DNA of 36,674 nucleotides, from NCBI GenBank assembly GCA_024398595.1, contig JAKSIX010000023.1:1-36674 (forward strand). Direction: 5' to 3'. This DNA is from Bacteroidaceae bacterium (GTDB lineage: Bacteria > Bacteroidota > Bacteroidia > Bacteroidales > Bacteroidaceae). Below, piece by piece: positions 26,032 to 34,553 of this stretch. The notes below the pieces were generated by a model. The model had not been told where the DNA came from, ran no database searches, and was given only the letters and a program-made list of their open reading frames with translations. Each line of letters opens with the position of its first letter. Position 1 is the stretch's first letter. A program made the position numbers and the translations under genes.

Positions 26032-27096
26032 TCATAAGGTTTTGGACACTTCATTCCAATAGAAGAATGCCTCAGGATGTGTCTTCTTGAGCTTGTTCAG
26101 CTTTGTCGGAAGAGGCTGTTGAATGACCAGATCCGCCAGTTCCCTCAATCCATCCGGAGAATAATGGCGGACTTCATTGATTCCGCAATCGAGTAATCGG
26201 CTAAGATAAGCCGCTTTTGAGGCGTTTACAATTGCCGAATCAAGATTGTATCTCACGCTGTGGATGAAGTTTCCTATACGGCTGATGCCATCCTGAAACA
26301 ATTTGAATTCTTCCGGTTCGCGGGTTCCTCTCATACAGATGCACAAAGCGCTTTGGAATATGTCATCCAACACAAGGCGAATATCATTTGGATCCAGATG
26401 ACGGTATTGCAGTTCTACCGCAGCGAATCGGGTGAAGGTTTCTCTGGTAACTGCCAGGTCATCCGTAATGTCAAACAATGATGCAACATCAAAGAGCTGC
26501 TTGATGATTTCCATGGTGCATTTCTTCTCTTTTTTGAAGAATGGAATGCCGGTAGTATGAGGAGCGAAAGCAGTCAGTTTATCGCCAAGCAGATCTTCGT
26601 GGCTTGGCAGATTGACCATCACGTCCGGCTCTTCAATGATAAGCAAGGGACTCTTGATTGGCCTGGATACTATCTTAGCATAGTGCGCATCTTCAAAGAG
26701 CACATCCAGCAGAATCTTGTCAGAACCCCCATTGCCGGGATAGCTGACCGTGTAGAAGAATTTCGCATGTCGCTTGGGAACGTCCGAAAGAGCAACCCTT
26801 TCAACAAGTTCAACTCTGCCGAAGCCGTATTCCTCAGAATGCTTTTCAAGATAGTCCTCTATTGCAGTACCCGGAGGACAGATGATGTCTATATCAATAG
26901 AGAGTCGCTTGCTCGTATTCATATGAAGCATGAGGGAACTTCCCCCTTTAAAGATGAAGGGACAGCCTGAACGCGCCAGCGCTTCCAGCAACGAAAATGC
27001 ACGAATTGTCTTCTCCACCAGAGCAACGTCATGGACACCAATCCGGCTGGCTGCATCTGTGATCCATTCAATGGACCTGCTTCTCTTGTCTATCAT
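26032..27096 (-). CDS. AbiEii-like nucleotidyltransferase toxin
   Basis: A 354-residue protein of the AbiEii/MenT nucleotidyltransferase family (DNA polymerase beta fold), toxins of type IV toxin-antitoxin and abortive-infection systems. Motifs are FKGGSSLMLHM (GGSS at 51-54), then RLSIDIDI with the metal-binding Asp68 and Asp70, and SHEDLLGDKLTAFAP near residue 165 with the conserved DKL. The C-terminal half is helical. It overlaps the upstream AbiEi-like gene by 29 nt, as expected for a coupled pair. Family members transfer nucleotides to tRNA or other targets; this target is unknown. Confidence 0.88.
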   Translation of the reverse strand: MIDKRSRSIEWITDAASRIGVHDVALVEKTIRAFSLLEALARSGCPFIFKGGSSLMLHMNTSKRLSIDIDIICPPGTAIEDYLEKHSEEYGFGRVELVERVALSDVPKRHAKFFYTVSYPGNGGSDKILLDVLFEDAHYAKIVSRPIKSPLLIIEEPDVMVNLPSHEDLLGDKLTAFAPHTTGIPFFKKEKKCTMEIIKQLFDVASLFDITDDLAVTRETFTRFAAVELQYRHLDPNDIRLVLDDIFQSALCICMRGTREPEEFKLFQDGISRIGNFIHSVRYNLDSAIVNASKAAYLSRLLDCGINEVRHYSPDGLRELADLVIQQPLPTKLNKLKKTHPEAFFYWNEVSKTL

Positions 27097-27820
27097 TGTT
27101 TATCGTACTTATTATTCGTTCGACTTGTTCTTTGCGGCCACGACGGGAAGCATATCTCAACAGCTTGCTCATATTGACATTGTTGCGTTCCCGCGCGTAT
27201 TCATAGATATTGTAAATCTCCGAGCCTCCTGCGAACAGCAGCTCGTCATCGCCGACCGCATCGACCAGCATCTTCTCTATTCGTGGCACGACGCAGCCAT
27301 TTACAGTTGTCAACGGAGACTGGCTGGTCAGTTGACGCACAACTATCGCATCACTTCCTGTAAGATACAAGTCGCAGTCTCTCGATGAAGGATCAAGAAG
27401 TACATTTCTGCCAAGGCTCATATCCTGCAGGGCATGGAATACTGACTCCATTCCATCTTTTTCTACATCCACGAAAATGTAGCCGATATCCGGTACATGG
27501 AGCATGAATGCAGATAGCGCCTTTGGGCTCCATATACAGAAATCAAGAAATGGGAACTGCTGTTTCAGATTCAAGAAGATTGACTGCTCGTCCTCGGACG
27601 GCATATATACGAACTCCGGCAGGTTGTGGTCGGCCAACCGATACTCCCCTCTCCCTTTCCGTACAAGCATCCCGGATGACACCATTCGTCCCAGCTGAAG
27701 ATCAACAGATCGTCGGGTAACATCAGTCGTCATTACATCAATCTCCCGAAGGAGATCTTTCCTCAGGAAAGTTCCCCCTTTAAGAACCGCATAGTTCAAT
27801 ATGGTCTCTGTCGTTGTCAT
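27068..27820 (-). CDS. AbiEi-like antitoxin/regulator (DUF6577-like)
   Basis: A 250-residue protein preceding and overlapping the AbiEii-like gene. The N-terminus (about 1-60) is a winged helix (LNYAVLKGGTFLRKDLLREIDV, SVDLQLGRMVSSGMLVRKGRGEYRL), the DNA-binding part seen in AbiEi antitoxins. The remainder matches the AbiEi/DUF6577-like pattern with FLDFCIWSPKALSAFMLH and a basic C-terminus (LRYASRRGRKEQVERI). AbiEi proteins repress their own operon and block the toxin. I found no clear TAnnTTTG element upstream. Confidence 0.82.
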   Translation of the reverse strand: MTTTETILNYAVLKGGTFLRKDLLREIDVMTTDVTRRSVDLQLGRMVSSGMLVRKGRGEYRLADHNLPEFVYMPSEDEQSIFLNLKQQFPFLDFCIWSPKALSAFMLHVPDIGYIFVDVEKDGMESVFHALQDMSLGRNVLLDPSSRDCDLYLTGSDAIVVRQLTSQSPLTTVNGCVVPRIEKMLVDAVGDDELLFAGGSEIYNIYEYARERNNVNMSKLLRYASRRGRKEQVERIISTINNDRQEKQVH

Positions 27821-28309
27821 ATCATTGAATCCTCTGTAAAATTACATCAATATTGTCAACACACAAAATAATTTGCCAAAAAAGAGATAATAAAGTCACA
27901 CTTTTGGTTCATAGCTGTGTTTGATATGACCACAGAATGATTGTCACCTATGGTTTGGTTTAATCTTTTGCTATATATTCAAACTAAACCATACTCCTTC
28001 TTATGAAAGAAAAATGACCAGAAGTGTCCATGTGTGCCAATGATTAATGAAGAGCTAGAAACCCACTCTTTCTTTTCATCAGAAAGAATATCTCCTCAAT
28101 TTCTATAACAGAAGTTAGAAATAGTATATTTGGCACACGTGTGCCAAAGGTTTTTGATATACTATTGATTAGCAGTAATTTGACAAATTTTCAAATTTTG
28201 AATTGGAAAGTTCAAAATATCTTGCATCGGGAAGTAGATAATCCTATGCAACTTTATATATTAGCATGGAAATGGGCCCGTCGAGAATTACCAAGGTAGG
28301 TTTTCTCAC
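27821..28309. other. AT-rich intergenic region with several inverted repeats
   Basis: No gene is seen here. Two structures stand out. The first is an imperfect 12-bp inverted repeat (ATGGTTTGGTTT at 27950-27961, AAACTAAACCAT at 27981-27992). The second is a perfect 20-bp palindrome at 28129-28148 with outer AATAGTATAT/ATATACTATT arms. It separates the minus-strand AbiE/RecQ/DprA run from the plus-strand AbiL-like pair, so it should hold divergent control signals. Confidence 0.6.
28129..28148. promoter_or_regulatory. Perfect 20-bp palindrome, candidate operator
   Basis: TTTGGCACACGTGTGCCAAA is its own complement. A half-site, GTGTGCCAA, recurs at 28032-28040, and AATAGTATAT (28120-28129) pairs with ATATACTATT (28157-28166) outside it. 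The geometry fits a dimeric repressor or a recombinase core site. No binder can be named. Confidence 0.5.
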
Positions 28310-28394
28310 ATCCGTTAAATTTTAACGGATAACAACAGAAAGTATTGGAATTTCGAATGAGAGCGCTTATATTTGCAACAGAAACCGTTAAATT
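28310..28394 (+). promoter_or_regulatory. Promoter of the AbiL-like operon bracketed by CCGTTAAA boxes
   Basis: TTG (28345-28347), 20 bp and TATATTTG (28368-28375) form a canonical promoter with a start near 28381. Just upstream is the palindrome ATCCGTTAAA-T-TTTAACGGAT (28310-28330). Downstream of the start a direct copy of CCGTTAAATT recurs at 28385-28394. Sites on both sides of a promoter suggest repression by a bound dimer or by looping. Confidence 0.65.
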
Positions 28395-28402
28395 CATTCG
28401 TT

Positions 28403-29755
28403 ATGATACTTCGAATTATCCTTCAAAATTTCTTTTCTTTTAAAGAGCAGACTGAATTTAACTTATTTCCGAGCAGCAGATCTACTCAGCTGACAGACCA
28501 TATAGTATCACAAGACCATACTAAAGTTTTGCGTATGAGTGCTATTTATGGGGCAAATGGCGCTGGCAAAAGTAACTTGATAAAAGCGGTATCAATTATT
28601 CAGCGAATAATCGTAGGTGGTTCTCTCGACAGAATATCTTCGACATTTTATAAAATGCCGTTCTTACTAAAGAAGGATGCTGCCGACGAGCCTGTCTCTG
28701 CTGCTGTGGAGTTTTATCATAATGGTATCATCTACTACTATTCGATTTCATTTGAGAAAAATTGTGTGGTTGGAGAGGAACTATATGTTTCGAAGAAGGA
28801 TTCTGATGAGCCTATCTTTTCAAGAAGGGTTGTCAATGGCATTCAGGAGATTGATTTTTGTAAGGCTTTTATGGAGAAAGATCCTAACAACCCTGTTTTC
28901 GCGAAAGCTCTTGCTGAAAAGATTCTTGCCAAGACTGACCTGCTTATTTCATTTATGGGAGAAAAGTACACGAATGAAATTGCAGCTATTTCGGATGCTT
29001 ACTCGTGGTTCTGCAATAATATGAAGGTTGTGGAGCCCAGCAGTATGAGCGGGATTACTGCACATCTGCTGGATAGTAACACAGAGATGCTGGCCCTTCT
29101 TAACAAGACTCTTCCCGAGATGAACACTGGCATTTCCAAAATTGAAATCAAAAAGATTGTTCTTCGTGAAGATGACGATACTCTTTCCTCCGGTCTGAAA
29201 CGTAGAATACAGCAGGCGAAAGAAAGTCCCGGCGTTGCTTTTCCTGCAGGAAACATACATGATTCCCGTGTTTATGCTTCTGTTGTGTATGAGAATAATG
29301 AGTGTATTCTGAAGATGATGCAGCCTCTTCATGTGGATGTAGAGGGGACGGAGTTTTTCATGCCACTTGAAAGCGAGTCCGATGGGACAATCAGGCTGAT
29401 TGATTACATTCCGTTCATTTATAGTATTTTACATGAGGACAAGGTGTATTTTATTGATGAAATAGAACGGAGTGTACATCCGATAATGATTAAGCTCATT
29501 GTTTCGAAGATTTCGGAGAATTCATCTTGCAGAGGGCAGCTGATTTTCACTACTCACGAGTCTTGTCTTCTTGACCAGAAAATTCTCAGAGCTGACGAGA
29601 TTTGGTTTGCCCAGAAGGATAGCGACCAGGCTTCGCACATCTACCCTCTAAGTGACTTCAACATACATAAGACTGCAAATATTGAGCTTGGTTATCTTAA
29701 TGGAAGATATGGCGGCATACCTTTCCTGTCCAATCTCAAAGATTTACACTGGTAG
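28403..29755 (+). CDS. AbiLi-like AAA (ABC-type) ATPase, RloA family
   Basis: A 450-residue SMC/ABC-like ATPase. Walker A is IYGANGAGKSNLIKA (Lys56), a signature-like stretch ESESDGTIRLIDYIPF lies late in the protein, and Walker B is KVYFIDEIERSVHP, followed by the switch His in FTTHESCLL. This layout is that of AAA15/RloA proteins. The start at 28403 (MILRIILQNFFSFKEQ) is typical of the family and lies about 22 nt after the predicted transcription start. It is followed 2 bp later by an RloB gene. An AAA ATPase with RloB matches the two-component AbiL phage-defence system, in which the ATPase is thought to sense or license the RloB effector. Confidence 0.9.
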   Translation: MILRIILQNFFSFKEQTEFNLFPSSRSTQLTDHIVSQDHTKVLRMSAIYGANGAGKSNLIKAVSIIQRIIVGGSLDRISSTFYKMPFLLKKDAADEPVSAAVEFYHNGIIYYYSISFEKNCVVGEELYVSKKDSDEPIFSRRVVNGIQEIDFCKAFMEKDPNNPVFAKALAEKILAKTDLLISFMGEKYTNEIAAISDAYSWFCNNMKVVEPSSMSGITAHLLDSNTEMLALLNKTLPEMNTGISKIEIKKIVLREDDDTLSSGLKRRIQQAKESPGVAFPAGNIHDSRVYASVVYENNECILKMMQPLHVDVEGTEFFMPLESESDGTIRLIDYIPFIYSILHEDKVYFIDEIERSVHPIMIKLIVSKISENSSCRGQLIFTTHESCLLDQKILRADEIWFAQKDSDQASHIYPLSDFNIHKTANIELGYLNGRYGGIPFLSNLKDLHW

Positions 29756-29757
29756 CC

Positions 29758-30426
29758 ATGATACAGAGGAAAAGAGTTTTCGAGAAGGCTGAGCCTACAA
29801 AGGATGCTCAGAAGATATATGTTTTCTGTGAGGGGGACACCCGCGAAAAGGATTACTTTGATTTCTTTGAGGGTATGTCTTCGAATTTGGAAATCATTCC
29901 TATTGCGCCGTACGACCACAAGTCATCTCCAAACAATCTAATCAACTACGCTGAGGTGTTATTCCACGGTGAGACACCGACATACGAGCTCGACTACAAG
30001 CAGAATGACAAGGTTTGGTTTGTCGTTGACACTGATCAATGGGAGGAGGATGGGCTAATTGACTTATTGAGAAATTACTGCATCAAAAAGAATACCGAAA
30101 ATCTTTGTCAAGCCTGGTATGTAGCACAAAGCAATCCTTCGTTTGAGATTTGGCTTTACTATCATATATATAGTACGAAGCCTTTAGAAAAGGAGGTTGC
30201 CAGATATTCTTCCTTCAAGGATTTTGTGAATAGCAAAATTGCTGGAGGTTTCGACAGCAGGACTATGCCGATTTACATTGAAGATGCTATTCGCAATTCA
30301 GAAGTCAACTATGATGAAGATGAAAATGGTCCATCATTGTACAGTACAGAAGTTCATATCTTAGGAGCTGATATTGTCAAGTACTCGAAACGAGAGCTTC
30401 AGATAAAGAAAAGGACGCTTGTTTAG
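29758..30426 (+). CDS. RloB (AbiLii-like) TOPRIM-type nuclease
   Basis: A 222-residue RloB family protein, the presumed effector of the AbiL-like pair. Motifs are IYVFCEGDTREKDYFDFF, where the Glu starts a TOPRIM-like active site, VWFVVDTDQW with the DxD, and AQSNPSFEIWLYYH. The length agrees with the family. Translational coupling to the ATPase is likely, with a 2-bp gap. Nuclease activity is known only by fold analogy; the substrate (tRNA or other RNA/DNA) is not predictable here. A hairpin with a T-run follows 48 bp downstream. Confidence 0.9.
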   Translation: MIQRKRVFEKAEPTKDAQKIYVFCEGDTREKDYFDFFEGMSSNLEIIPIAPYDHKSSPNNLINYAEVLFHGETPTYELDYKQNDKVWFVVDTDQWEEDGLIDLLRNYCIKKNTENLCQAWYVAQSNPSFEIWLYYHIYSTKPLEKEVARYSSFKDFVNSKIAGGFDSRTMPIYIEDAIRNSEVNYDEDENGPSLYSTEVHILGADIVKYSKRELQIKKRTLV

Positions 30427-30474
30427 CTTGACGTCAGGCAAAACGCTGCGAATATAATCAAAAACGGAAAACAG

Positions 30475-30526
30475 AGTCATCCCCACTCTACTGCGGAATG
30501 CAGGGTGCTGGGGATGACTGTTTTTT
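30475..30526 (+). terminator. Terminator after the AbiL-like operon
   Basis: AGTCATCCCCA (30475-30485) pairs with TGGGGATGACT (30509-30519). A small inner stem CTGC/GCAG sits in the loop, and TTTTTT follows at 30521-30526. Confidence 0.8.
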
Positions 30527-30577
30527 AGGACGGCCTTTTGGGTGCCTTGGGTTGGTAGCGTGATGCCGCTGCTGCTA

Positions 30578-30757
30578 TTAGGAGCTGACTGGCTCGAAGT
30601 AGGCGGTGAGCTCGACATCGTGGGTGACATCGAAGTAGCGTTCCGGTTCGGTGTATCCGTCGTTCCACTGGACGAAGCGGTAGCCCTGGGCTGGTTCGGC
30701 CATGACGCAGGCTTCCTCACCGAAGTGGTAGCTGTTCGGTATTCCGGTCCTGTTATG
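30578..30757 (-). pseudogene. Fragment of an InlB-type (Listeria-Bacteroides) repeat domain protein
   Basis: A 59-codon open stretch between stops on the minus strand with no start codon of its own. It reads in part SYHFGEEACVMAEPAQGYRF, then VQWNDGYTEPERYFDVTHDV, ending LTAYFEPVSS before the stop. The GYRFVQWNDG and TAYFEP pattern is that of the divergent InlB B-repeat / bacterial repeat domain in large surface proteins. No continuation is found further upstream on that strand, so this is the leftover 3' end of a deleted gene. Confidence 0.7.
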
Positions 30758-31126
30758 CTATGCGGGTTCTGGTGCGGGAGGCGGGCTGACTCTGTGCGTA
30801 GCCCGTAATGGCGCAGCCATGTAGGAATGCGTACTGTGTCAGACCGCCGGTGAAGACGGCAGTAAGGGTTCTGATGCCTGACAGCGGGAGTGGATACAGT
30901 GTGTCGTTGCGACGCAGTCGCAATGACTCTCTGCAGCCACGTGAAGACGGCAACCGGCGATGACGGTCCTCCGTGCTGTAACGGTAGGAGGTCTGACAGC
31001 GGTGATGATGTCTGCAGAAGACGAAGTCCTCGGAAGATGTCAGCACAGGTGGAGCCTTTTAAAAATAATGTATAACTTTACAACCAAAAGTGCTGTTACA
31101 CTGTCAAATCAAATTCAACATTATTT
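30758..31126. other. Intergenic region without a recognisable gene
   Basis: About 370 bp of mostly GC-rich sequence turning AT-rich after 31060. I see no intact gene and no perfect TAnnTTTG; TAACTTTA at 31073-31080 is a weak candidate -7 for the BspA-like gene at 31127. Confidence 0.5.
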
Positions 31127-32914
31127 ATGAAACGGTTTTTATCATCTCTAGTAGTTGTTCTGTTCACTGGCGCTTTCTATGCTGCAGACTTTAACGTGGA
31201 CGGCATTTCTTATAACATTGTCACCCTCAGTGAGTTGACATGCGAAGTGACGTTTCACTGCAGTGGTACCAACTTGGTCTTACCGAACACGGTTACTTAT
31301 AAGGGCCGAGAGTTCACCGTGCTGGGAATTGGCGACTACGCGTTCAACACTTCCGACATCGAGACGGTCGTGATCGGCGACAGGCTCCAATACATTGGCA
31401 GAGAGGCTTTTCATAGTTGCCTGAAACTTAAATCAGTTACCATTCCAGCTTCCGTCACGAAAATCGGTGAGGAAGCTTTCTACGGATGCGATGAACTTAA
31501 GGAACTTATTCTTGAGGACACAAGCGTTCCTCTGTCTGGAAAATTGTCGGATATTACGAGCATTACGAGAGTAACACCATTTTGGTGTGACAAGATCAAC
31601 AAATTGTACATAGGCCGTCCTATCAGCAGCAATCTCATGGTTGATGCATACAACTGGAGCATTCAGCAGTTGACTATCGGCGATCTGGTAACAGAGTTTT
31701 CAGATAAATATCTCTTGGAGAATGAATATAGTACGCTGGGCTCACTGCGTACCCTTACAATAGGTGCGGGACTTCATCTCGTACCCTATTTTCATGAGGG
31801 TGACAACATACGCTCTATCTATGTACGGACAAAAAAGCCTCAGATGTCGGCAGGTTTCAATGAGGGGACTTTCGTGATGGCTACGCTGTACGTCCCTAAA
31901 GGTACGAAGGCGCTATACGAGCAGGCTGATGTGTGGAAAAATTTCTGGGAGATACAGGAGTACGACTTTGAAGGTATCGGCGATGAGGAAGGAGGCAATG
32001 AACCTTATGTACCTGATTTCTACGCCAATGCTGTCCAGTACAGGGTGCTGGACTGGGATGCGAGAACTTGCGAGGTTATGAAAGCCCAAATTGCCGGAGA
32101 AGTGCGCATACCGGGACAAGTAAATTACAACGGACTGACATTTGATGTGCTGGGTATCGGTGAAGAAGCGTTCAGATCCAGCGCCATTACTTCGCTCGTC
32201 ATCGAAAACGGTCCAACCTATATCGGTAGCCACGGGGCAGCAGCGTCAAATCTGAAAAATATAGTCATTCCGCCATCTGTGACGACTATATCGGACTGGT
32301 GTTTTGCCGTCTGCACCGGACTGCAAACAGTCACCATACAGGACGGTACAGAACTGCTTGACTGGCCCGGATCTGAAGACATGTTCAGCAATGACAGCCA
32401 TCCTTTCAGAAGCACCACTCCCACGGTGCTGTATCTGGGACGAAACTGTAACCCAAAGATCCTGACGGGAACAGGTTTCTCTAGTTTGGAAGAACTGACC
32501 ATAGGTAATGCTGTCACCACCTGGGTGACGATGACACTGGGTTCGTTGTTGAAACTTACCATAGGCGAAGGGCTGGGATCTATACCTCAACTTCCTTATG
32601 CAACGAAACTGAAGGAGATTCACCTCACCAGTATCGTTCCTCAGCCTGCAGGCGGCTTTGCCGACAAAGCCTATACGGATGCTACGCTTTATGTGCCATT
32701 CGGCTCAAAGTTGGCTTATCAGAACGATCCCGTATGGGGTAAGTTCTGGAACATAGTAGAATCCGACAGTCCATTGGCTATCGAAAGCATAAAAGATGTC
32801 AATCCAGGAACTACAAGCGTTTACACACCGTCGGGAATTAAGACAGACAACAGTTCCAAAGGTATCCAGATTCTGCGTCAAGGAAACCGGACCATAAAGA
32901 TCATACGCAAATAA
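31127..32914 (+). CDS. BspA-like leucine-rich-repeat surface protein with an internal duplication
   Basis: A 595-residue exported protein with LRR_5/BspA repeats, a family linked to surface adhesion in Bacteroidales. After a signal peptide (RFLSSLVVVLFTGAFYAA) come units such as EFTVLGIGDYAFNTSDIETVV, SVTIPASVTKIGEEAFYGCDEL and LYVPKGTKALYEQADVWKNF. The protein has two matching halves: residues about 20-285 and 295-555 repeat the order YxIVTLSxLTCEV, FTVLGIGDYAF, YIG, LTIGxGL and ATLYVP. The C-terminus (SVYTPSGIKTDN, IQILRQGNRTIKIIRK) resembles the short tail domain of many secreted Bacteroidales proteins, perhaps for sorting. The host ligand is unknown. Confidence 0.88.
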   Translation: MKRFLSSLVVVLFTGAFYAADFNVDGISYNIVTLSELTCEVTFHCSGTNLVLPNTVTYKGREFTVLGIGDYAFNTSDIETVVIGDRLQYIGREAFHSCLKLKSVTIPASVTKIGEEAFYGCDELKELILEDTSVPLSGKLSDITSITRVTPFWCDKINKLYIGRPISSNLMVDAYNWSIQQLTIGDLVTEFSDKYLLENEYSTLGSLRTLTIGAGLHLVPYFHEGDNIRSIYVRTKKPQMSAGFNEGTFVMATLYVPKGTKALYEQADVWKNFWEIQEYDFEGIGDEEGGNEPYVPDFYANAVQYRVLDWDARTCEVMKAQIAGEVRIPGQVNYNGLTFDVLGIGEEAFRSSAITSLVIENGPTYIGSHGAAASNLKNIVIPPSVTTISDWCFAVCTGLQTVTIQDGTELLDWPGSEDMFSNDSHPFRSTTPTVLYLGRNCNPKILTGTGFSSLEELTIGNAVTTWVTMTLGSLLKLTIGEGLGSIPQLPYATKLKEIHLTSIVPQPAGGFADKAYTDATLYVPFGSKLAYQNDPVWGKFWNIVESDSPLAIESIKDVNPGTTSVYTPSGIKTDNSSKGIQILRQGNRTIKIIRK

Positions 32915-33043
32915 CTCTCAGAGTTATTGAAAATGTTCGCAAATAAGCGACTAAATGGGTCAAAACTCGTTAGTCACTGAAGAGTTCGCGGTAATGTATG
33001 CTCGTAGATTCGCTGTACTTGAGCTATTTGACATTGTATTTCC

Positions 33044-33457
33044 CTATTTAGCCATATCAATGATGTTGTCAATGAAATTCACCTGTTCTGGATTGAGTTG
33101 CTTAAACATCACGTATGGGCTAATTCCTATTTTATTGAGTGCGTTGAGTGACAGAGCTATTCCTTTATATTCGGTATCGAGCGTGAACTTGTAGCAGTGC
33201 TTGTCAGGAATGAATGGAACATTCCAGCAGGAGGAGTCTTTGCGCTCGCAGTCAATGTCGGTTACTGTGAGGCGGTAACGGATTCCGCAGTTTCTTGTTT
33301 TGGTAATGAACAGGTAAACGGTGTCGCCAAGTTCGAGATTCTTGTGGCTTTTCCGCCAGTACAGACAGCCAAGTTCGTTGATGCTTCTAACGTGGTTAAT
33401 CATTTGCTCGTTGCCCTTGATGATGAAATGGCGGGTGGAATGTGACTGATCTATCAT
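33044..33457 (-). CDS. EVE/PUA-like domain protein (hypothetical)
   Basis: A 137-residue protein with a PUA/EVE-like pattern: LGCLYWRKSHKNLELGDTVYLFITK, then IRYRLTVTDIDC, then ISPYVMFKQLNPEQVNFIDNI. EVE domains bind modified bases and occur near restriction and defence genes. Similarity is in motif order rather than clear identity, so the call is tentative. It stands alone, convergent to the BspA-like gene. The start could also be Met19 (about 33403). Confidence 0.6.
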   Translation of the reverse strand: MIDQSHSTRHFIIKGNEQMINHVRSINELGCLYWRKSHKNLELGDTVYLFITKTRNCGIRYRLTVTDIDCERKDSSCWNVPFIPDKHCYKFTLDTEYKGIALSLNALNKIGISPYVMFKQLNPEQVNFIDNIIDMAK

Positions 33458-33908
33458 ACTGTATGCGTTTTTATATTAATAAATCTGTGTAAAGATAGGT
33501 TTTTGTGTTGAATGTGTGGTTCTGGTCCGGCAATTTGCTCATGTTGCTGATGGCGGAATTGCCGTCTGGTGGCAATATCGGTTGCTGGAGGGGTTCGGCG
33601 TGAGCCGAACTAACGGAAGGGAAGACGGGTGCCTTTTGGCGGCTTTGCCGACATTTGGCACCCGGCTTTACCTACGGCTGACGTTCGCAATTTGTTGTAG
33701 GGCGGCTATGCCGACCGGAAAGAAATTGTGAATGGCTGACGCCAGCGACCGCCTGCGGTTGCGCCTGACGGGACGGGGCCGTTGAATGTCCGCTTGCTGA
33801 CGGTTGCTTCTATAATCTGAATCGGTTGCAGGTGCAGTACCCGTACCGGCGGGATGGCAGCGTGCGGATAGTAATGTTTGAAACGGTTCAGAACGCTGTA
33901 ATGGAGCC

Positions 33909-33990
33909 TTTTAACATAACGGGGATTATGCGTGCAGAGAGGAGTGCGCGACGAACGGAGAGCATAATTCAGCTTCACGTTATGTTAAAA
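33909..33990. repeat. 82-bp element with 13-bp terminal inverted repeats
   Basis: TTTTAACATAACG (33909-33921) is matched exactly by CGTTATGTTAAAA (33978-33990), and inner GATTATGC/GCATAAT bases also pair. It may be a small MITE-like element or a bidirectional hairpin. Confidence 0.6.
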
Positions 33991-34540
33991 ACGCGGTGAA
34001 GATGCTGACGGAAGGTAGTAGAAACTGATACTGCGCCCGCATGCGATGGTAATGTCTGTTATGGGCCGGATGGGATTGCAGCCGGACGGGTTTGGATTGA
34101 CTCCAAACTAAAAAGATGACTGTGCCGGTCGTGACGACTGGGGGATGGTTCAACAGCGCTATATGCTTGCTTCGGCACGAGGGGCACACACCATAATACG
34201 GTGAATCGGAGCGGTGCCGGTCCTGATGGCTATGATGTTCCAGAACGCGGTACTGTCGGTAACGGTGCTGTGCGCTGTAACGGTTGACCTGCGGTATGCG
34301 GGTGGTTGACGGACGGTTGCAGGAAATGATTGCCTATATGCCTGGCTGTAAGGGTGGTCGGAGGGGTTCGGCTTGATGCCGAACTAAGATGATGAGTGGG
34401 GCTCACGATGCATGGTGTGACGGGCTTCAGACCGGCGCACGATGTGGCGGGAGACCCACACCTTTTGGAAGGTAGAACATTGGTCGGAGTAGCAACAAAG
34501 GGTGATGGTTGCAACGAAAACATTGTTATCTAATTTGGAG

Positions 34541-34548
34541 TATCTTTG
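34541..34548 (+). promoter_or_regulatory. -7 element immediately before the esterase gene
   Basis: TATCTTTG matches TAnnTTTG perfectly and ends 5 bp before the ATG at 34554. No TTG at the right distance is evident. If active, the transcript would be leaderless or nearly so. Confidence 0.45.
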
Positions 34549-34553
34549 CAGAT

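Larger units (their letters stand above)
33458..34553. other. Gene-free, GC-rich region full of short palindromes
   Basis: About 1.1 kb where open frames on both strands look accidental. It holds a hairpin motif present twice, GGAGGGGTTCGG with GCCGAACTAA (33587-33613 and 34360-34387), and small GGCTTTGCC- and GGCTATGCC-type stems near 33650-33715. An 82-bp inverted-repeat element lies at 33909-33990. It looks like a landing site of repeats and decayed DNA. Confidence 0.6.

Noticed and set aside
30361-30720. Minus-strand open frame rich in Ser, Thr and Pro
   Set aside because: It is out of frame with the InlB-repeat remnant on the same strand and runs into the 3' end of the RloB gene; no motif.
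33706-33978. Minus-strand open frame of 90 codons in the palindrome-rich region
   Set aside because: It runs through an inverted-repeat element and GC-rich stems; the translation looks like read-through of repeat DNA.
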